This document shows, in pieces, positions 19,525 to 29,326 of a stretch of 64,000 nt of DNA. Position numbers and translations under genes: made by a program. The DNA lies in the NCBI RefSeq assembly GCF_000817815.1, contig NZ_JPRD01000005.1, positions 62,001 through 126,000 of the forward strand, written 5' to 3'. Source of the DNA: Vibrio owensii CAIM 1854 = LMG 25443 (GTDB lineage: Bacteria > Pseudomonadota > Gammaproteobacteria > Enterobacterales > Vibrionaceae). Within the stretch, counting starts at the first letter, position 1, and each line of letters starts with the position of its first letter. The notes under the pieces are model-generated. The model was not told where the DNA came from. It saw only the letters and a program-made list of their open reading frames with translations, and ran no database searches.

Positions 19525-21822
19525 TTACAGTTTTTCTGTGAAAGTTCGGCTGATCACGTCTTGTTGTTGCTCTCGAGTTAGCGAGTTAAAACGTACTGCG
19601 TAGCCGGACACTCGAATCGTCAACTGAGGGTATTTCTCTGGATGTTCAACCGCATCCAATAACATCTCTCGGTTAAGAACGTTGACGTTAAGGTGTTGGC
19701 CACCTTCAATCGCAATGCCTTCGTTGCTTGCTTCGTGATGGAAGTAGCCATCCATTAGCGCCGCTAGGTTTTTCTTCTGACTTAATTCATCTTTACCCAG
19801 TGCGTTAGGCACAATTGAGAAGGTGTAAGAAATACCATCTTTCGCGTAAGCAAACGGCAGTTTAGATACCGATGCCAAAGACGCAACCGCACCTTTTTCA
19901 TCACGGCCGTGCATTGGGTTTGCACCTGGGCCAAAAGGCATACCTGCGCGACGGCCATCTGGTGTGTTACCCGTTTTTTTGCCGTAAACCACGTTAGATG
20001 TGATCGTTAGGATCGATTGAGTTGGCACTGCTTCGCGGTAGGTGTGCATCTTCTGAATTTTCTTCATGAAGCGCTCAACCAGATCACAAGCGATGTCATC
20101 AACACGGGCATCGTTGTTACCAAATTTTGGATAATCACCTTCGATTTCAAAATCAACGGCGATGCCATCTTCATCACGAACAGGCTTCACGGTCGCGTAT
20201 TTAATTGCCGCCAAAGAGTCAGCGACAACAGACAGACCTGCAATACCACACGCCATAGTGCGGTGCACGTCGCGATCCATTAATGCCATCAGTGATGCTT
20301 CGTAGCTGTAACGGTCATGCGAGTAATGGATGATGTTCAACGCTGTGACATATTGCGTTGCAAGCCATTCCAACATGTTGTCGAAGCGTGGCATCAAAGC
20401 GTCAAAGTCGAGAATTTCATCTTGAACTTTGTCCACGACTGGACCCACTTGCGCTTTCGATTTTTCATCGATACCACCATTGATGGTGTAAAGCAGTGCT
20501 TTTGCAAGGTTGGCACGTGCACCAAAGAATTGCATGTGCTGACCAACAATCTGCGGGCTCACACAACATGCGATCGCGTAGTCGTCATTGTCGAAATCAG
20601 GACGCATTAGATCGTCGTTTTCGTATTGAACAGAAGAGGTATCAATCGACACTTTTGCAGCGTATTGCTTGAACGCTTCAGGTAATTGCTCTGACCAAAG
20701 AATCGTCATGTTTGGTTCAGGAGCAGGACCCATAGTATGTAGCGTATGTAAGTATCGGAATGTCGTTTTAGATACTAGTGTACGGCCATCAACCCCCATA
20801 CCTGCCATTGCTTCTGTTGCCCAGATTGGGTCGCCAGAGAACAATGAATCGTATTCTGGTGTACGAAGGAAGCGAACCATGCGCAGTTTCATGATGAAGT
20901 GGTCGATCATCTCTTGCGCTTGTGATTCATCAATCAAGCCATTTGCGATATCACGCTCTAGGTATACGTCTAGGAAAGTCGATGTACGACCTAATGACAT
21001 TGCTGCGCCATTTTGTGATTTAACTGCGGCCAAGTAACCAAAGTAGGTAAATTGAATCGCTTCTTGCGCTGTTTTTGCAGGTAGCGACATATCAATGCCG
21101 TATTTCAAACCCATTTGACGAATGTCTTCAAGCGCTTGAACTTGGTCTGCAATTTCTTCGCGTAGACGAAGCGTTTTCTCAAGATCGCCACCGCGCTCTA
21201 GGAAAGTTTGTGTCGAGTTGTATTGCTCTTTTTTGTCCGCTTTTAAGAAGTCGATACCGTAAAGGGCGATACGACGGTAGTCACCAATGATACGACCACG
21301 GCCATAGGCATCAGGAAGACCAGTGATGATACCTGATTTACGACACGCAAGGATTTCTTTGGTGTAAAGATCGAAACACGCTTTGTTGTGAGTTTTACGG
21401 TATTCAGTGAAGATCTTTTCTACGGTTGGGTCTAGCTCTCGACCGTACACTTCGCACGAGTTTTTCACCATACGAATGCCGCCATTGGCGATAATGGCAC
21501 GTTTGAGTGGCTGTTCGGTTTGTAAGCCAACGATCTTTTCTAAATCTTTGTTGATGTAACCCGCATCGTGAGAAGTAATCGTTGATGGCAGATCGGTATC
21601 GAAATCAACAGGCGCGTGTGTGCGGCTTTCTTGTTTAATGCCTTCAAGCACTTGGTTCCACAATGCTGACGTAGATTCACTTACCTCAGCTAAGAAGGAC
21701 TCGTCTCCTTCATAAGGGGTGTAGTTTTTTTGGATGAAGTCACGAGTGTTGACAGCATTTTGCCATTCACCAGCAGCGAATCCAGTCCATGCGTCAAGCA
21801 TATCAGTCGTCGGAATAGTCAT
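19525..21822 (-). CDS. pflB: Pyruvate formate-lyase (formate C-acetyltransferase)
   Basis: PFL splits pyruvate with CoA to acetyl-CoA and formate by glycyl-radical chemistry. The 765-residue protein has the PFL domain with adjacent catalytic cysteines Cys419-Cys420 in AIACCVSP, and the glycyl-radical motif RVSGYAVRF with Gly740 near the C-terminus. It resembles E. coli PflB (760) and TdcE (764) throughout. Compared with PflB as I recall it, a few extra residues occur before the EGGQHLNVN segment ([11 protein letters not shown]). It is a single gene between rsxA and tRNA-Asn with no activase (pflA) or focA nearby, so the activase must be elsewhere. It may be a second PFL; the symbol is tentative. 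Confidence 0.9.
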   Translation of the reverse strand: MTIPTTDMLDAWTGFAAGEWQNAVNTRDFIQKNYTPYEGDESFLAEVSESTSALWNQVLEGIKQESRTHAPVDFDTDLPSTITSHDAGYINKDLEKIVGLQTEQPLKRAIIANGGIRMVKNSCEVYGRELDPTVEKIFTEYRKTHNKACFDLYTKEILACRKSGIITGLPDAYGRGRIIGDYRRIALYGIDFLKADKKEQYNSTQTFLERGGDLEKTLRLREEIADQVQALEDIRQMGLKYGIDMSLPAKTAQEAIQFTYFGYLAAVKSQNGAAMSLGRTSTFLDVYLERDIANGLIDESQAQEMIDHFIMKLRMVRFLRTPEYDSLFSGDPIWATEAMAGMGVDGRTLVSKTTFRYLHTLHTMGPAPEPNMTILWSEQLPEAFKQYAAKVSIDTSSVQYENDDLMRPDFDNDDYAIACCVSPQIVGQHMQFFGARANLAKALLYTINGGIDEKSKAQVGPVVDKVQDEILDFDALMPRFDNMLEWLATQYVTALNIIHYSHDRYSYEASLMALMDRDVHRTMACGIAGLSVVADSLAAIKYATVKPVRDEDGIAVDFEIEGDYPKFGNNDARVDDIACDLVERFMKKIQKMHTYREAVPTQSILTITSNVVYGKKTGNTPDGRRAGMPFGPGANPMHGRDEKGAVASLASVSKLPFAYAKDGISYTFSIVPNALGKDELSQKKNLAALMDGYFHHEASNEGIAIEGGQHLNVNVLNREMLLDAVEHPEKYPQLTIRVSGYAVRFNSLTREQQQDVISRTFTEKL

Positions 21823-22211
21823 TAGTAAATCCCTAAGTTATTGATAAATAGAATGGAGGCGACGAGTAGGACGGAACCATTCTTAACCCTTTCAATCGTA
21901 TGGACTTACCATCTATGAGTAAGATGAATGCTTTTTATTTTTCAAATGACTAAAATGCATTAATATTTAAATCATAGGTTTATGGTTGGCTTTTGCTTTT
22001 GGAACCACACATTTAATGTTTGGTATCGTGAATTTATCGGCGAATTAAAAGTAAAACAGAGTAATGAGCAGATTTGCCGTCATTCGAATTAGGAAGAAGC
22101 GGTGTGCATGAAGAGATTGTGTAACTGTATTTACTAAGCTTATTTGTGCTGAGATTCTAGAGGAGCAGATACGAAAAAGCCGCGTCTTTCGACACGGCTT
22201 TGTTTGGAATT
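21823..22211. other. Intergenic region upstream of the PFL gene
   Basis: About 390 bases between the PFL start and tRNA-Asn. A GGGATTTACTA stretch before the ATG is the probable ribosome binding region. The region is AT-rich and also holds the tRNA terminator at 22171-22205. I see no full FNR or ArcA site and no gene. Confidence 0.5.
22171..22205 (-). terminator. tRNA-Asn terminator
   Basis: On the minus strand AAAGCCGTGTC, a GAAA tetraloop, and GACGCGGCTTTTT follow the tRNA 3' end. The stem has one mismatch and a T-run. Confidence 0.85.
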
Positions 22212-22287
22212 TGGCTCCTCCTGCTGGATTCGAACCAGCGACCTGCGGATTAACAGTCCGTCGCTCTACCGACTGAGCTAAGGAGGA
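22212..22287 (-). tRNA. tRNA-Asn (GTT)
   Basis: A 76-base tRNA on the minus strand with encoded CCA. The acceptor arms TCCTCCT and AGGAGGA pair fully, the D arm has GCTCAGTCGGTAGAGC, the anticodon loop is CTGTTAA with anticodon GTT (Asn), and the T arm is GGTTCGAATCC. A terminator follows. It is a solitary tRNA with no sign of integrated DNA next to it. Confidence 0.97.
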
Positions 22288-22844
22288 ATTGCTTTGCTTG
22301 AAAGCGGGTCGAATCTTACCGAGCACCTATATTTCTGTCAACACCTAAAAAACACATTTCTAGTAAAAAATAATGGAATTTTATCTTTACTTTCTTGTAA
22401 TCCTTGCCAGTAAAGGGCTGGAGTTACTTATCCACCAAATTTGTGGATAACTATGTTGATGAGATCTGAGTAAAGATCTTTTATATGCAATAGTGTTGTT
22501 TTGTTTTGAATTTTTAAGCAGAAATAGGCACTGAATAAGCAAATAAAACAGTGATTTATTTAGATTGACGCAGAATTAGTTAAAGTGGATAAAATTCAGC
22601 CTTTTGGGGATAAAGGATAATATTAGGTCTTTCTGGGGAAAAGTTGTGGAAATTAAATTGTGATGATTTGGGGAGTATCACCAAGTAGGGCGAAAGACTA
22701 TAACAGAGTCACCAGACTAAGGCTAGATCAAAATAGAGAAAGCACAAAAATTAGTAACAATGAGCTATAAATCTAAAATAGACGTAGATTTCATCTAATA
22801 AGGTGTATATATACAGCCAAAGTGCAGTAAATTTGAGGAAGGGT
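22288..22844. other. AT-rich region between tRNA-Asn and uvrB
   Basis: About 560 bases with no credible gene. It contains a palindrome made of two DnaA-box-like sequences at 22428-22450 and the uvrB promoter region. A TATA-rich stretch at about 22804-22815 could be a -10 element or a degenerate LexA site. Confidence 0.6.
22428..22450. promoter_or_regulatory. Paired DnaA-box-like palindrome
   Basis: TTATCCAC (22428-22435) and GTGGATAA (22443-22450) face each other across seven bases. The right copy read as TGTGGATAA is a perfect DnaA box (TTATCCACA on the other strand); the left ends in C instead of A. E. coli uvrB is reported to have DnaA boxes in its control region, so regulation of uvrB is possible, but the distance here is about 400 bases. 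Confidence 0.5.
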
Positions 22845-24875
22845 ATGAGTAAAGTTTATGAACTGGTCTCTGAGTATCAACCATCCGGTGATCAGCCAAC
22901 CGCGATTAAGCAGTTGTTAGAAGGGTTAGATGCAGGTCTTGCTCATCAGACATTATTGGGCGTAACTGGCTCTGGTAAAACATTCACACTGGCAAATGTT
23001 ATCGCAGAAGCACAGCGACCAGCGATTCTTCTTGCCCCTAACAAAACCTTAGCTGCTCAATTGTACGGCGAAATGAAGTCTTTCTTCCCCAATAACGCGG
23101 TGGAATACTTTGTGTCGTACTACGACTACTACCAACCAGAAGCGTACGTTCCGACCACGGATACCTTTATAGAGAAAGACGCTTCAGTTAACGCGCATAT
23201 TGAACAAATGCGTTTGTCCGCTACAAAAGCACTACTAGAACGTAAAGATACCATTATCGTCGCGTCGGTATCGGCTATCTATGGTTTGGGTGATCCTGAA
23301 TCGTATCTGCAAATGATGTTGCACCTACGTCGCGGTGATGTGATTGATCAGCGCGATATGCTACGTCGCCTTGCAGAGTTGCAATACTCGCGCAATGACG
23401 TCGCATTTGAACGTGGCCAGTTCCGCGTTCGTGGTGAAGTGATTGACATCTTCCCAGCCGAATCAGACCAAGATGCTGTACGCGTAGAGATGTTTGACGA
23501 TGAAGTCGATTGCATCAGCGTATTCGACCCATTGACTGGTGTGGTCAAGCAGCGCGACCTCCCGCGTTATACTATTTATCCAAAGACGCACTATGTTACG
23601 CCACGAGAACGTATTCTTGATGCCATCGAAAGCATTAAAGACGAGCTTGAGGTACGTAAGAAGCTGCTACTGGATAACAACAAGCTTCTAGAAGAACAAC
23701 GCATCAGCCAACGCACCCAATTCGATATCGAGATGATGAATGAGCTGGGCTTCTGTTCAGGTATCGAAAACTACTCTCGTTACTTGAGTGGACGAGCTGA
23801 GGGTGAGCCACCACCGACACTATTTGACTATTTGCCTCACGATGGTTTGCTGATCATCGATGAGTCCCACGTGACAGTTCCGCAAATTGGTGCCATGTAT
23901 AAAGGTGACCGTTCACGTAAAGAGACGCTGGTCGAGTTTGGTTTCCGCCTGCCTTCTGCATTGGATAACCGTCCGATGAAGTTCGAAGAGTTTGAAGCAA
24001 TTTCTCCGCAGACGATATTTGTCTCGGCGACACCGGGTAACTACGAGCTTGAAAAATCAGCCGATGAAATTGCTGATCAGGTGGTACGTCCGACAGGTCT
24101 ACTTGACCCAGAGTTGGAAGTACGTCCGGTAGCGACTCAGGTTGATGATTTGCTATCTGAAATTCGAATTCGAGCGGCGAAAGATGAGCGCGTTCTAGTG
24201 ACGACGTTAACCAAGCGCATGGCAGAAGACTTGACCGAATACCTACATGAGCACGATGTGAGAGTTCGTTATCTTCACTCTGATATTGATACGGTAGAAC
24301 GTGTTGAAATTATTCGCGACCTTCGTTTAGGCGAGTTCGATGTGCTGGTAGGGATCAACTTGTTACGAGAAGGGTTGGACATGCCAGAAGTTTCACTAGT
24401 GGCAATCCTAGATGCGGATAAAGAAGGTTTCTTGCGCTCTGAGCGTTCACTGATCCAGACCATTGGCCGTGCGGCTCGTAACATCGAAGGTAAAGCGATT
24501 CTGTACGCGGATTCGATCACTAAGTCGATGAAGAAAGCGATGGACGAAACTGACCGTCGCCGTGAGAAGCAAAAAGCGTATAACGCAGAGATGGGTATTG
24601 AGCCTCAGGCTTTGAAGCGCAATATTAAAGACATCATGGAATTGGGTGATATCACTAAGTCGAAGCGTCAGCGCAATACTAAGCAAGTGCCGCTATCGAA
24701 AGTGGCAGAACCTTCGCAAACCTACGAGATTATGTCTCCACAGCAGTTGGAGAAAGAGATCAGTCGTTTGGAAGCAGCGATGTACCAACACGCTCAAGAG
24801 CTTGAGTTTGAGTTGGCAGCCCAAAAACGTGATGAGATAGAGAAGTTGCGCGCTCAGTTTATTGCCAATAGCTAA
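22845..24875 (+). CDS. uvrB: Excinuclease ABC subunit B
   Basis: UvrB is the damage-verifying helicase of nucleotide-excision repair; it loads with UvrA and then recruits UvrC. The 676-residue protein has Walker [14 protein letters not shown], the beta-hairpin region with [17 protein letters not shown]-like DESH, helicase motif [11 protein letters not shown], and a C-terminal UVR coiled coil ([31 protein letters not shown]). E. coli UvrB has 673 residues. The start at 22845 is chosen because GAGGAAGGG directly precedes [11 protein letters not shown]; an upstream GTG in frame at 22803 lacks support. It is convergent with qrr1. Confidence 0.98.
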   Translation: MSKVYELVSEYQPSGDQPTAIKQLLEGLDAGLAHQTLLGVTGSGKTFTLANVIAEAQRPAILLAPNKTLAAQLYGEMKSFFPNNAVEYFVSYYDYYQPEAYVPTTDTFIEKDASVNAHIEQMRLSATKALLERKDTIIVASVSAIYGLGDPESYLQMMLHLRRGDVIDQRDMLRRLAELQYSRNDVAFERGQFRVRGEVIDIFPAESDQDAVRVEMFDDEVDCISVFDPLTGVVKQRDLPRYTIYPKTHYVTPRERILDAIESIKDELEVRKKLLLDNNKLLEEQRISQRTQFDIEMMNELGFCSGIENYSRYLSGRAEGEPPPTLFDYLPHDGLLIIDESHVTVPQIGAMYKGDRSRKETLVEFGFRLPSALDNRPMKFEEFEAISPQTIFVSATPGNYELEKSADEIADQVVRPTGLLDPELEVRPVATQVDDLLSEIRIRAAKDERVLVTTLTKRMAEDLTEYLHEHDVRVRYLHSDIDTVERVEIIRDLRLGEFDVLVGINLLREGLDMPEVSLVAILDADKEGFLRSERSLIQTIGRAARNIEGKAILYADSITKSMKKAMDETDRRREKQKAYNAEMGIEPQALKRNIKDIMELGDITKSKRQRNTKQVPLSKVAEPSQTYEIMSPQQLEKEISRLEAAMYQHAQELEFELAAQKRDEIEKLRAQFIANS

Positions 24876-24890
24876 TTCAACGTACCCCTT

Positions 24891-24937
24891 AATGCCCTAG
24901 TGCTTGTGTCTACAGAAGACGGTGCTTGGGCATTTTA
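24891..24937 (+). terminator. uvrB terminator (probable)
   Basis: AATGCCC and GGGCATT flank a long, partly paired loop, followed by TTATT. It ends before the 3' end of qrr1, which comes from the other strand. Confidence 0.55.
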
Positions 24938-24957
24938 TTATTCCCTGTTCAACAGAC

Positions 24958-25052
24958 AAAAAAGAAGCCAATAGGCAGTCGGGTCTATTGGCTCGTTTTG
25001 TGAACATGTCGTTCACTAACAACGTCAGTTGGCTAGGTGACCCGAGGGGTCA
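24958..25052 (-). ncRNA. qrr1: Qrr1 quorum-regulatory small RNA
   Basis: Qrr RNAs act with Hfq at low cell density to repress the luxR/hapR master regulator mRNA and activate aphA. About 95 bases on the minus strand carry all the parts: a 5' hairpin GTGACCCCTCGGGTCAC, the conserved target-pairing core CTAGCCAACTGACGTTGTTA and following GTGAA, and a terminator stem AGCCAATAG/CTATTGGCT with a T6 run. The start is inferred from the sigma-54 promoter 12 bases upstream. Its place beside luxO, running the other way, is the qrr1 arrangement of vibrios. Other Qrr copies, if present, lie elsewhere. Confidence 0.96.
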
Positions 25053-25063
25053 CTATTTATACA

Positions 25064-25078
25064 GCATGGTTTGTGCCA
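25064..25078 (-). promoter_or_regulatory. Sigma-54 promoter of qrr1
   Basis: Minus-strand TGGCACAAACCATGC has GG and GC exactly ten bases apart, matching the -24/-12 consensus. The expected start of transcription is at 25052, at the beginning of the Qrr1 5' hairpin. LuxO-phosphate is the activator in known systems. Confidence 0.9.
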
Positions 25079-25142
25079 TTATTTAACCTGTTGATATTCG
25101 GTTTAATTTGGTTAGAATACCCACAATCCAACAAATGATTAT

Positions 25143-25155
25143 TTGCAAAATGCAA
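25143..25155. promoter_or_regulatory. LuxO binding site
   Basis: TTGCAAAATGCAA is a perfect match to the TTGCA-N3-TGCAA palindrome known for LuxO at qrr promoters. It sits about 65-75 bases upstream of the qrr1 -24 element and about 50-60 bases before luxO, so the same site can activate qrr1 and limit luxO expression, as reported for V. harveyi. Confidence 0.85.
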
Positions 25156-25203
25156 AGCGTAATGCGATTATTATTTAAAACATAACAAAAAATCGGCTAG
25201 GCT

Positions 25204-26607
25204 ATGCAACAAATAACAGAAGGTCAAAAGTCTCGTTATCTACTAATGGTAGAAGACACCGCATCCGTTGCGGCATTGTACCGTTCTTACCTGACGCCTC
25301 TCGGCATCGATATTAATATTGTTGGAACAGGCAGAGACGCCATCGAAAGCCTGAACCATCGAATTCCCGATCTGATTCTGCTCGATCTCCGCTTACCTGA
25401 TATGACGGGGATGGACGTATTGCACGCGGTGAAGAAAAGCCACCCAGACGTGCCAATCATCTTTATGACAGCTCATGGCTCTATCGATACTGCGGTAGAA
25501 GCGATGCGTCATGGTTCTCAAGACTTCTTAATCAAACCATGTGAAGCGGACCGTCTCCGTGTCACGGTGAACAACGCAATTCGCAAAGCAACCAAGCTTA
25601 AGAATGAAGCGGATAACCCGGGTAACCAAAATTACCAAGGCTTTATCGGCAGTAGCCAAACCATGCAGCAGGTTTACCGTACCATTGACTCCGCTGCGAG
25701 CAGTAAAGCGAGTATTTTCATCACGGGTGAAAGTGGTACCGGTAAAGAAGTGTGTGCCGAAGCCATTCACGCAGCAAGCAAACGTGGTGATAAGCCGTTT
25801 ATCGCTATTAACTGTGCTGCGATCCCAAAAGATCTAATTGAAAGTGAATTGTTTGGTCACGTAAAAGGCGCGTTTACCGGTGCTGCGAATGATCGCCAAG
25901 GTGCGGCTGAGCTTGCCGATGGTGGCACGTTGTTCCTTGATGAATTGTGTGAAATGGACTTAGATCTTCAAACTAAGTTATTGCGCTTTATCCAGACGGG
26001 TACTTTCCAAAAAGTGGGCTCTTCAAAGATGAAGAGTGTTGACGTGCGATTCGTATGTGCGACCAACCGCGACCCTTGGAAAGAAGTGCAAGAAGGCCGT
26101 TTCCGTGAAGACTTGTACTACCGTTTGTACGTGATTCCTTTGCACCTTCCACCGTTGCGTGAGCGCGGCGAAGACGTGATTGAAATTGCGTATTCGCTAC
26201 TGGGCTATATGTCTCACGAGGAAGGCAAGAGTTTTATCCGTTTTGCACAAGATGTGATTGAACGTTTCAACAGTTACGAATGGCCGGGTAACGTTCGTCA
26301 GTTGCAAAACGTACTGCGCAACATTGTGGTACTGAACAACGGCAAAGAAATTACTCTGGACATGCTGCCCCCACCACTGAATCAACCAGTGGTTCGTCAA
26401 TCGATTTCAAAATTTATTGAACCTGAAATCATGACGGTGTCAGACATTATGCCGCTTTGGATGACTGAAAAAATGGCCATCGAGCAGGCGATTCAGGCGT
26501 GTGACGGCAACATTCCACGCGCTGCGGGCTACCTAGATGTCAGCCCTTCGACGATTTATCGCAAGTTGCAAGCTTGGAATAGCAAGGACGAAAAACAGAA
26601 CGTATGA
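25204..26607 (+). CDS. luxO: Quorum-sensing response regulator LuxO
   Basis: LuxO is the sigma-54-dependent activator phosphorylated through LuxU at low cell density; it drives Qrr transcription. The 467-residue frame has a receiver domain with the phospho-Asp ([10 protein letters not shown]; Asp47 in the usual numbering, Asp61 here), an AAA+ domain with Walker A GESGTGKE, the sigma-54 contact loop GAFTGA, and a C-terminal Fis-type helix-turn-helix ([23 protein letters not shown]). Literature numbering starts at MVEDTAS (25246); the upstream ATG at 25204 has only a weak AGG ahead. It overlaps luxU by four bases. Confidence 0.98.
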   Translation: MQQITEGQKSRYLLMVEDTASVAALYRSYLTPLGIDINIVGTGRDAIESLNHRIPDLILLDLRLPDMTGMDVLHAVKKSHPDVPIIFMTAHGSIDTAVEAMRHGSQDFLIKPCEADRLRVTVNNAIRKATKLKNEADNPGNQNYQGFIGSSQTMQQVYRTIDSAASSKASIFITGESGTGKEVCAEAIHAASKRGDKPFIAINCAAIPKDLIESELFGHVKGAFTGAANDRQGAAELADGGTLFLDELCEMDLDLQTKLLRFIQTGTFQKVGSSKMKSVDVRFVCATNRDPWKEVQEGRFREDLYYRLYVIPLHLPPLRERGEDVIEIAYSLLGYMSHEEGKSFIRFAQDVIERFNSYEWPGNVRQLQNVLRNIVVLNNGKEITLDMLPPPLNQPVVRQSISKFIEPEIMTVSDIMPLWMTEKMAIEQAIQACDGNIPRAAGYLDVSPSTIYRKLQAWNSKDEKQNV

Positions 26608-26948
26608 GTACGGACGTATTAAATCAGCAAAAAATTGAAGAACTCTCTGCCGAAATTGGCCGTGACAATGTTCCTGTTTTGCTTGATATTTTTCTTGGGG
26701 AAATGGATACCTACATCAGCAACCTATCCACTCTTGTAGGTACTGAGCAGTTGGTTTACTTAAAAGAGATAAGCCACGCGTTGAAGAGCAGCGCAGCGAG
26801 TTTTGGTGCAGATCGACTGTGTGAACTGGCTATTGCCATTGATAAGCAAGCCAAAGCAAATCAGTTGGCAGAGCAGGGGAATGAAGTTGGTGAAATGCTC
26901 GATTTACTGCATGTGACTCGCGATACTTACCGCTCTTGGACAAAGTAA
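26604..26948 (+). CDS. luxU: Phosphorelay protein LuxU
   Basis: LuxU is the histidine-phosphotransfer protein that links the hybrid sensor kinases (LuxN, LuxQ, CqsS) to LuxO. The 114-residue protein is a four-helix HPt domain with the phosphorylated His58 in [15 protein letters not shown]. The ATG overlaps the luxO stop (ATGA), so the two are translationally coupled. The kinases are not in this window. Confidence 0.97.
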   Translation: MSTDVLNQQKIEELSAEIGRDNVPVLLDIFLGEMDTYISNLSTLVGTEQLVYLKEISHALKSSAASFGADRLCELAIAIDKQAKANQLAEQGNEVGEMLDLLHVTRDTYRSWTK

Positions 26949-26995
26949 CCAACTCAGATAACCAAATAAAGCAATAACAGCTGTTTATAAACACG

Positions 26996-27026
26996 AAGCC
27001 CTTCCGATGTAGAAGGGCTTTTTTAT
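26996..27026. terminator. Bidirectional terminator after luxU
   Basis: AAGCCCTTC and GAAGGGCTT form a nine-pair stem with a T6 run on the plus strand, positioned between luxU and the convergent yvcK gene. Confidence 0.9.
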
Positions 27027-27045
27027 GAACTTTGCTTACTGATGA

Positions 27046-27939
27046 TTAATCAGTGAGTAACTGGCTCTCAATGGCAAGCTTCAGCTTTTCGCGGTCGTGA
27101 CGCCAATCGCGGTTAGTAGACGCCAATGATTCAGTGACAACGTTCCAGTTATCTAGAACTTCTTGTTCGGTCTCTTCGGCCAATACGACATCTATTCTTC
27201 TGCCTTGGCAAGCGCGCTCACACCATTCAAGCTTTTGCTTCATCGTCATTCGACCGGCAGGGCCATATTCCGGGCTTAAGTTCGCCACAAAAATCACTTT
27301 CGCTTTTTGGTTAGCGGCAATCGCTTTACCAAGTTCTGGCAATAGTAGTGGCGGCATGATGCTTGTTAAGAAGCTGCCAGGGCCAAGAATAATGACGTCT
27401 GCTTCTGCCAGTGCAGTCACGGCTTCTTTCGTTGCAGGAACTTCTGGTGATAGATCGAGGCGACGTAAATCGGTGTCCATCTCATCAACGTTGGTTTCAC
27501 CCGTCACCCACTGCCCATCCACTGACAACGCGGTGAGATCGGAAGGGTGCTCAGACATAGGAAGAATGTGAACGTCCACTTTCAGCATGTTGCGGATAAG
27601 GTTGATCGCATCGAGAGGGCGTACCGATAGGTTATCCAGTGCGGTCAGCATTAGGTTACCGAGGTTGTGTCCGTCGAGTTCACCAGTGCCTTTAAAGCGG
27701 TATTCGAACATCATCGAACTGATCGATGGCTCGGTGATCAACTGGTTGATACAGTTGCGCGTGTCACCCCAAGCAATGCCACCCTGACAATGACGGATAC
27801 GACCAGTTGAACCACCGTTATCGGTTGTCGCCACAATGCCCGTTGCATTGCTGCCAAAATCTTTTAATGCCGCCAACATACGGCCCAAACCGTGACCACC
27901 GCCAACTGCGACCACTTTCTTATCGGTGTAGATATTCAT
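27046..27939 (-). CDS. yvcK: YvcK/CofD-family UDP-GlcNAc-binding protein
   Basis: YvcK proteins bind UDP-sugars and are needed for morphology or growth on gluconeogenic substrates in some bacteria; the molecular role in gammaproteobacteria is unclear. The 297-residue protein has a Rossmann-like N-terminus (VVAVGGGHGLGRMLAALKDF), TTDNGGSTGRIR, GHNLGNLMLTAL and the DVIILGPGSFLTSIMPPLL block of the CofD/YvcK fold. It is divergent from moaA. It is the YvcK type and not the F420 enzyme CofD, since no F420 genes are seen. Confidence 0.93.
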   Translation of the reverse strand: MNIYTDKKVVAVGGGHGLGRMLAALKDFGSNATGIVATTDNGGSTGRIRHCQGGIAWGDTRNCINQLITEPSISSMMFEYRFKGTGELDGHNLGNLMLTALDNLSVRPLDAINLIRNMLKVDVHILPMSEHPSDLTALSVDGQWVTGETNVDEMDTDLRRLDLSPEVPATKEAVTALAEADVIILGPGSFLTSIMPPLLLPELGKAIAANQKAKVIFVANLSPEYGPAGRMTMKQKLEWCERACQGRRIDVVLAEETEQEVLDNWNVVTESLASTNRDWRHDREKLKLAIESQLLTD

Positions 27940-28097
27940 TACGTTCTTCTAATAATCTTGTAAAAAACGACTACAATTTAACTTAATGAGTGCCAAAGGG
28001 GTACTCACTAAGCGGTAAATTGTGTTTCTAGAGAGTTTTTTATCACTCAAGTCTGGATTCCATTACAAATATTAAGTATTTTACACGGCAAAGCTAT

Positions 28098-28233
28098 CAG
28101 GGGTTTACCTCCTCTGGTTGCCATAACTCCGAGCTCACTATGCTAAGTCTTAGGATAAGCGTCTTGAGCCAGTGACATACTGTCACAAGGGCATACTTGG
28201 AAATGATTATGCCTCCCGTGTTTGGAAAGGTGT
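28098..28233 (+). promoter_or_regulatory. Moco riboswitch upstream of moaA
   Basis: The moaA leader matches the molybdenum-cofactor RNA motif: a CCTCCTCTGG start region, a stem with GGGCATA and TATGCC arms at about 28190-28213, and the 3' signature GCCTCCCGTGTTTGGAAAGG that overlaps the ribosome binding site, almost identical to the E. coli moaA leader as I recall it. In known cases high cofactor levels repress moaA translation. Bounds are approximate. Confidence 0.85.
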
Positions 28234-28236
28234 TCC

Positions 28237-29226
28237 GTGGCGCAACAATTCGAAGACAAATTTCATCGTAAGTTCTATTACTTGCGTCTGTCAGTGACTG
28301 ACGTTTGTAATTTTAAATGTACCTATTGCCTTCCTGACGGCTACAAGCCATCGGGCAATAAGAACTCGTCATTTCTTTCTCTCCCAGAGATCAAACGTGT
28401 TGTAAAAGCGTTTGCAGATTGTGGTACCTCAAAGGTACGTATCACAGGTGGTGAGCCGAGTTTACGCAAAGACTTTACTGACATTATCCACTCAGTAGCA
28501 ACCACGCCGGGTATCAAAAAGGTCGCGACAACGACCAATGGCTACCGTATGACAAAACAAGTTGCTGACTGGCGTGAAGCTGGCTTGACCAACATCAACG
28601 TGAGTGTGGATAGCCTTGACCCACGTATGTTCCATCAAATCACAGGTGAAAATAAGTTCACTGAAGTGATGAATGGTATCGAACGTGCATTTGAAGTGGG
28701 TTATGAGCAAGTCAAAGTTAATGTGGTACTAATGAAAGACCTCAACCACAACGAACTACCTGCTTTCCTCAACTGGATTAAAGACCGTCCTATCCAACTG
28801 CGTTTTATCGAGCTAATGCAGACGGGAGAAATGGATGATCTGTTTGCTAAGCACCATGTTTCTGGTGTCGCTATCCGCAATCAATTAATTGCCAATGGTT
28901 GGTTACTCAAAGTACGTTCTCACAATGATGGCCCTGCACAGGTATTGGTTCATCCAGATTACAAGGGTGAAATTGGCCTGATCATGCCATATGAAAAAGA
29001 CTTCTGTGAGAGCTGTAACCGACTTCGTGTCTCCGCTTTGGGTAAACTGCATCTGTGTCTGTTCGGTGACCATGGCGTGGAACTGCGTGACCTACTAGAG
29101 CGTGACGAGCAAGAAAATGAATTGATTGAACGTATTCAAGCGCAACTGCAAACGAAATCCGTGAGTCATTTCTTGCACGATGGCAACACAGGTATGACGC
29201 CACATCTCGCGTCTATCGGCGGTTAA
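28237..29226 (+). CDS. moaA: GTP 3',8-cyclase MoaA
   Basis: MoaA is the radical-SAM enzyme that starts molybdopterin synthesis from GTP. The 329-residue protein has the CxxxCxxC SAM-cluster motif (CNFKCTYC) at about residues 24-31, the GGEPSLRKD motif, and the C-terminal second-cluster cysteines in [22 protein letters not shown], ending in the GG dipeptide tail. The start is a GTG at 28237 with AAGG upstream; the frame also opens at a TTG at 28222 that lies inside the ribosome binding region. It heads moaABCDE. Confidence 0.97.
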   Translation: MAQQFEDKFHRKFYYLRLSVTDVCNFKCTYCLPDGYKPSGNKNSSFLSLPEIKRVVKAFADCGTSKVRITGGEPSLRKDFTDIIHSVATTPGIKKVATTTNGYRMTKQVADWREAGLTNINVSVDSLDPRMFHQITGENKFTEVMNGIERAFEVGYEQVKVNVVLMKDLNHNELPAFLNWIKDRPIQLRFIELMQTGEMDDLFAKHHVSGVAIRNQLIANGWLLKVRSHNDGPAQVLVHPDYKGEIGLIMPYEKDFCESCNRLRVSALGKLHLCLFGDHGVELRDLLERDEQENELIERIQAQLQTKSVSHFLHDGNTGMTPHLASIGG

Positions 29227-29256
29227 TTCCAATCAGATTTCACATCAGGAGCTGAC

Positions 29257-29322
29257 GTGGCTTTCGATGATTTTTCCAGAATCGATACTCTGCGTATCAA
29301 AGCAAAAATAGAGAATAGGTGA
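29257..29322 (+). CDS. Possible small peptide gene between moaA and moaB
   Basis: A 21-codon frame starts with GTG six bases after an AGGAG box, encodes a peptide beginning VAFDDFSRIDTLRIK and ends at TGA inside the AGGTGA that serves as the moaB ribosome binding site. The tight stop-to-Shine-Dalgarno overlap suggests coupling to moaB if it is translated. It resembles no protein I recognise, and a frame this short may be chance. Confidence 0.3.
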   Translation: MAFDDFSRIDTLRIKAKIENR

Positions 29323-29326
29323 ACAA

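Noticed and set aside
22212..22287. Integration site for a mobile element at tRNA-Asn
   Set aside because: No integrase, no direct repeat of the tRNA 3' end and no base-composition change were seen on either side.
22045..22326. Minus-strand frame overlapping tRNA-Asn
   Set aside because: It includes the tRNA and its terminator; no protein similarity.
22804..22815. LexA/SOS box at the uvrB start
   Set aside because: GTGTATATATACAG looks like the SOS palindrome, but its half-sites are two bases too close compared with CTG-N10-CAG, and the left half is GTG.
24904..25086. Plus-strand small frame covering qrr1
   Set aside because: It lies over the uvrB terminator and the Qrr1 gene, with no ribosome binding site.
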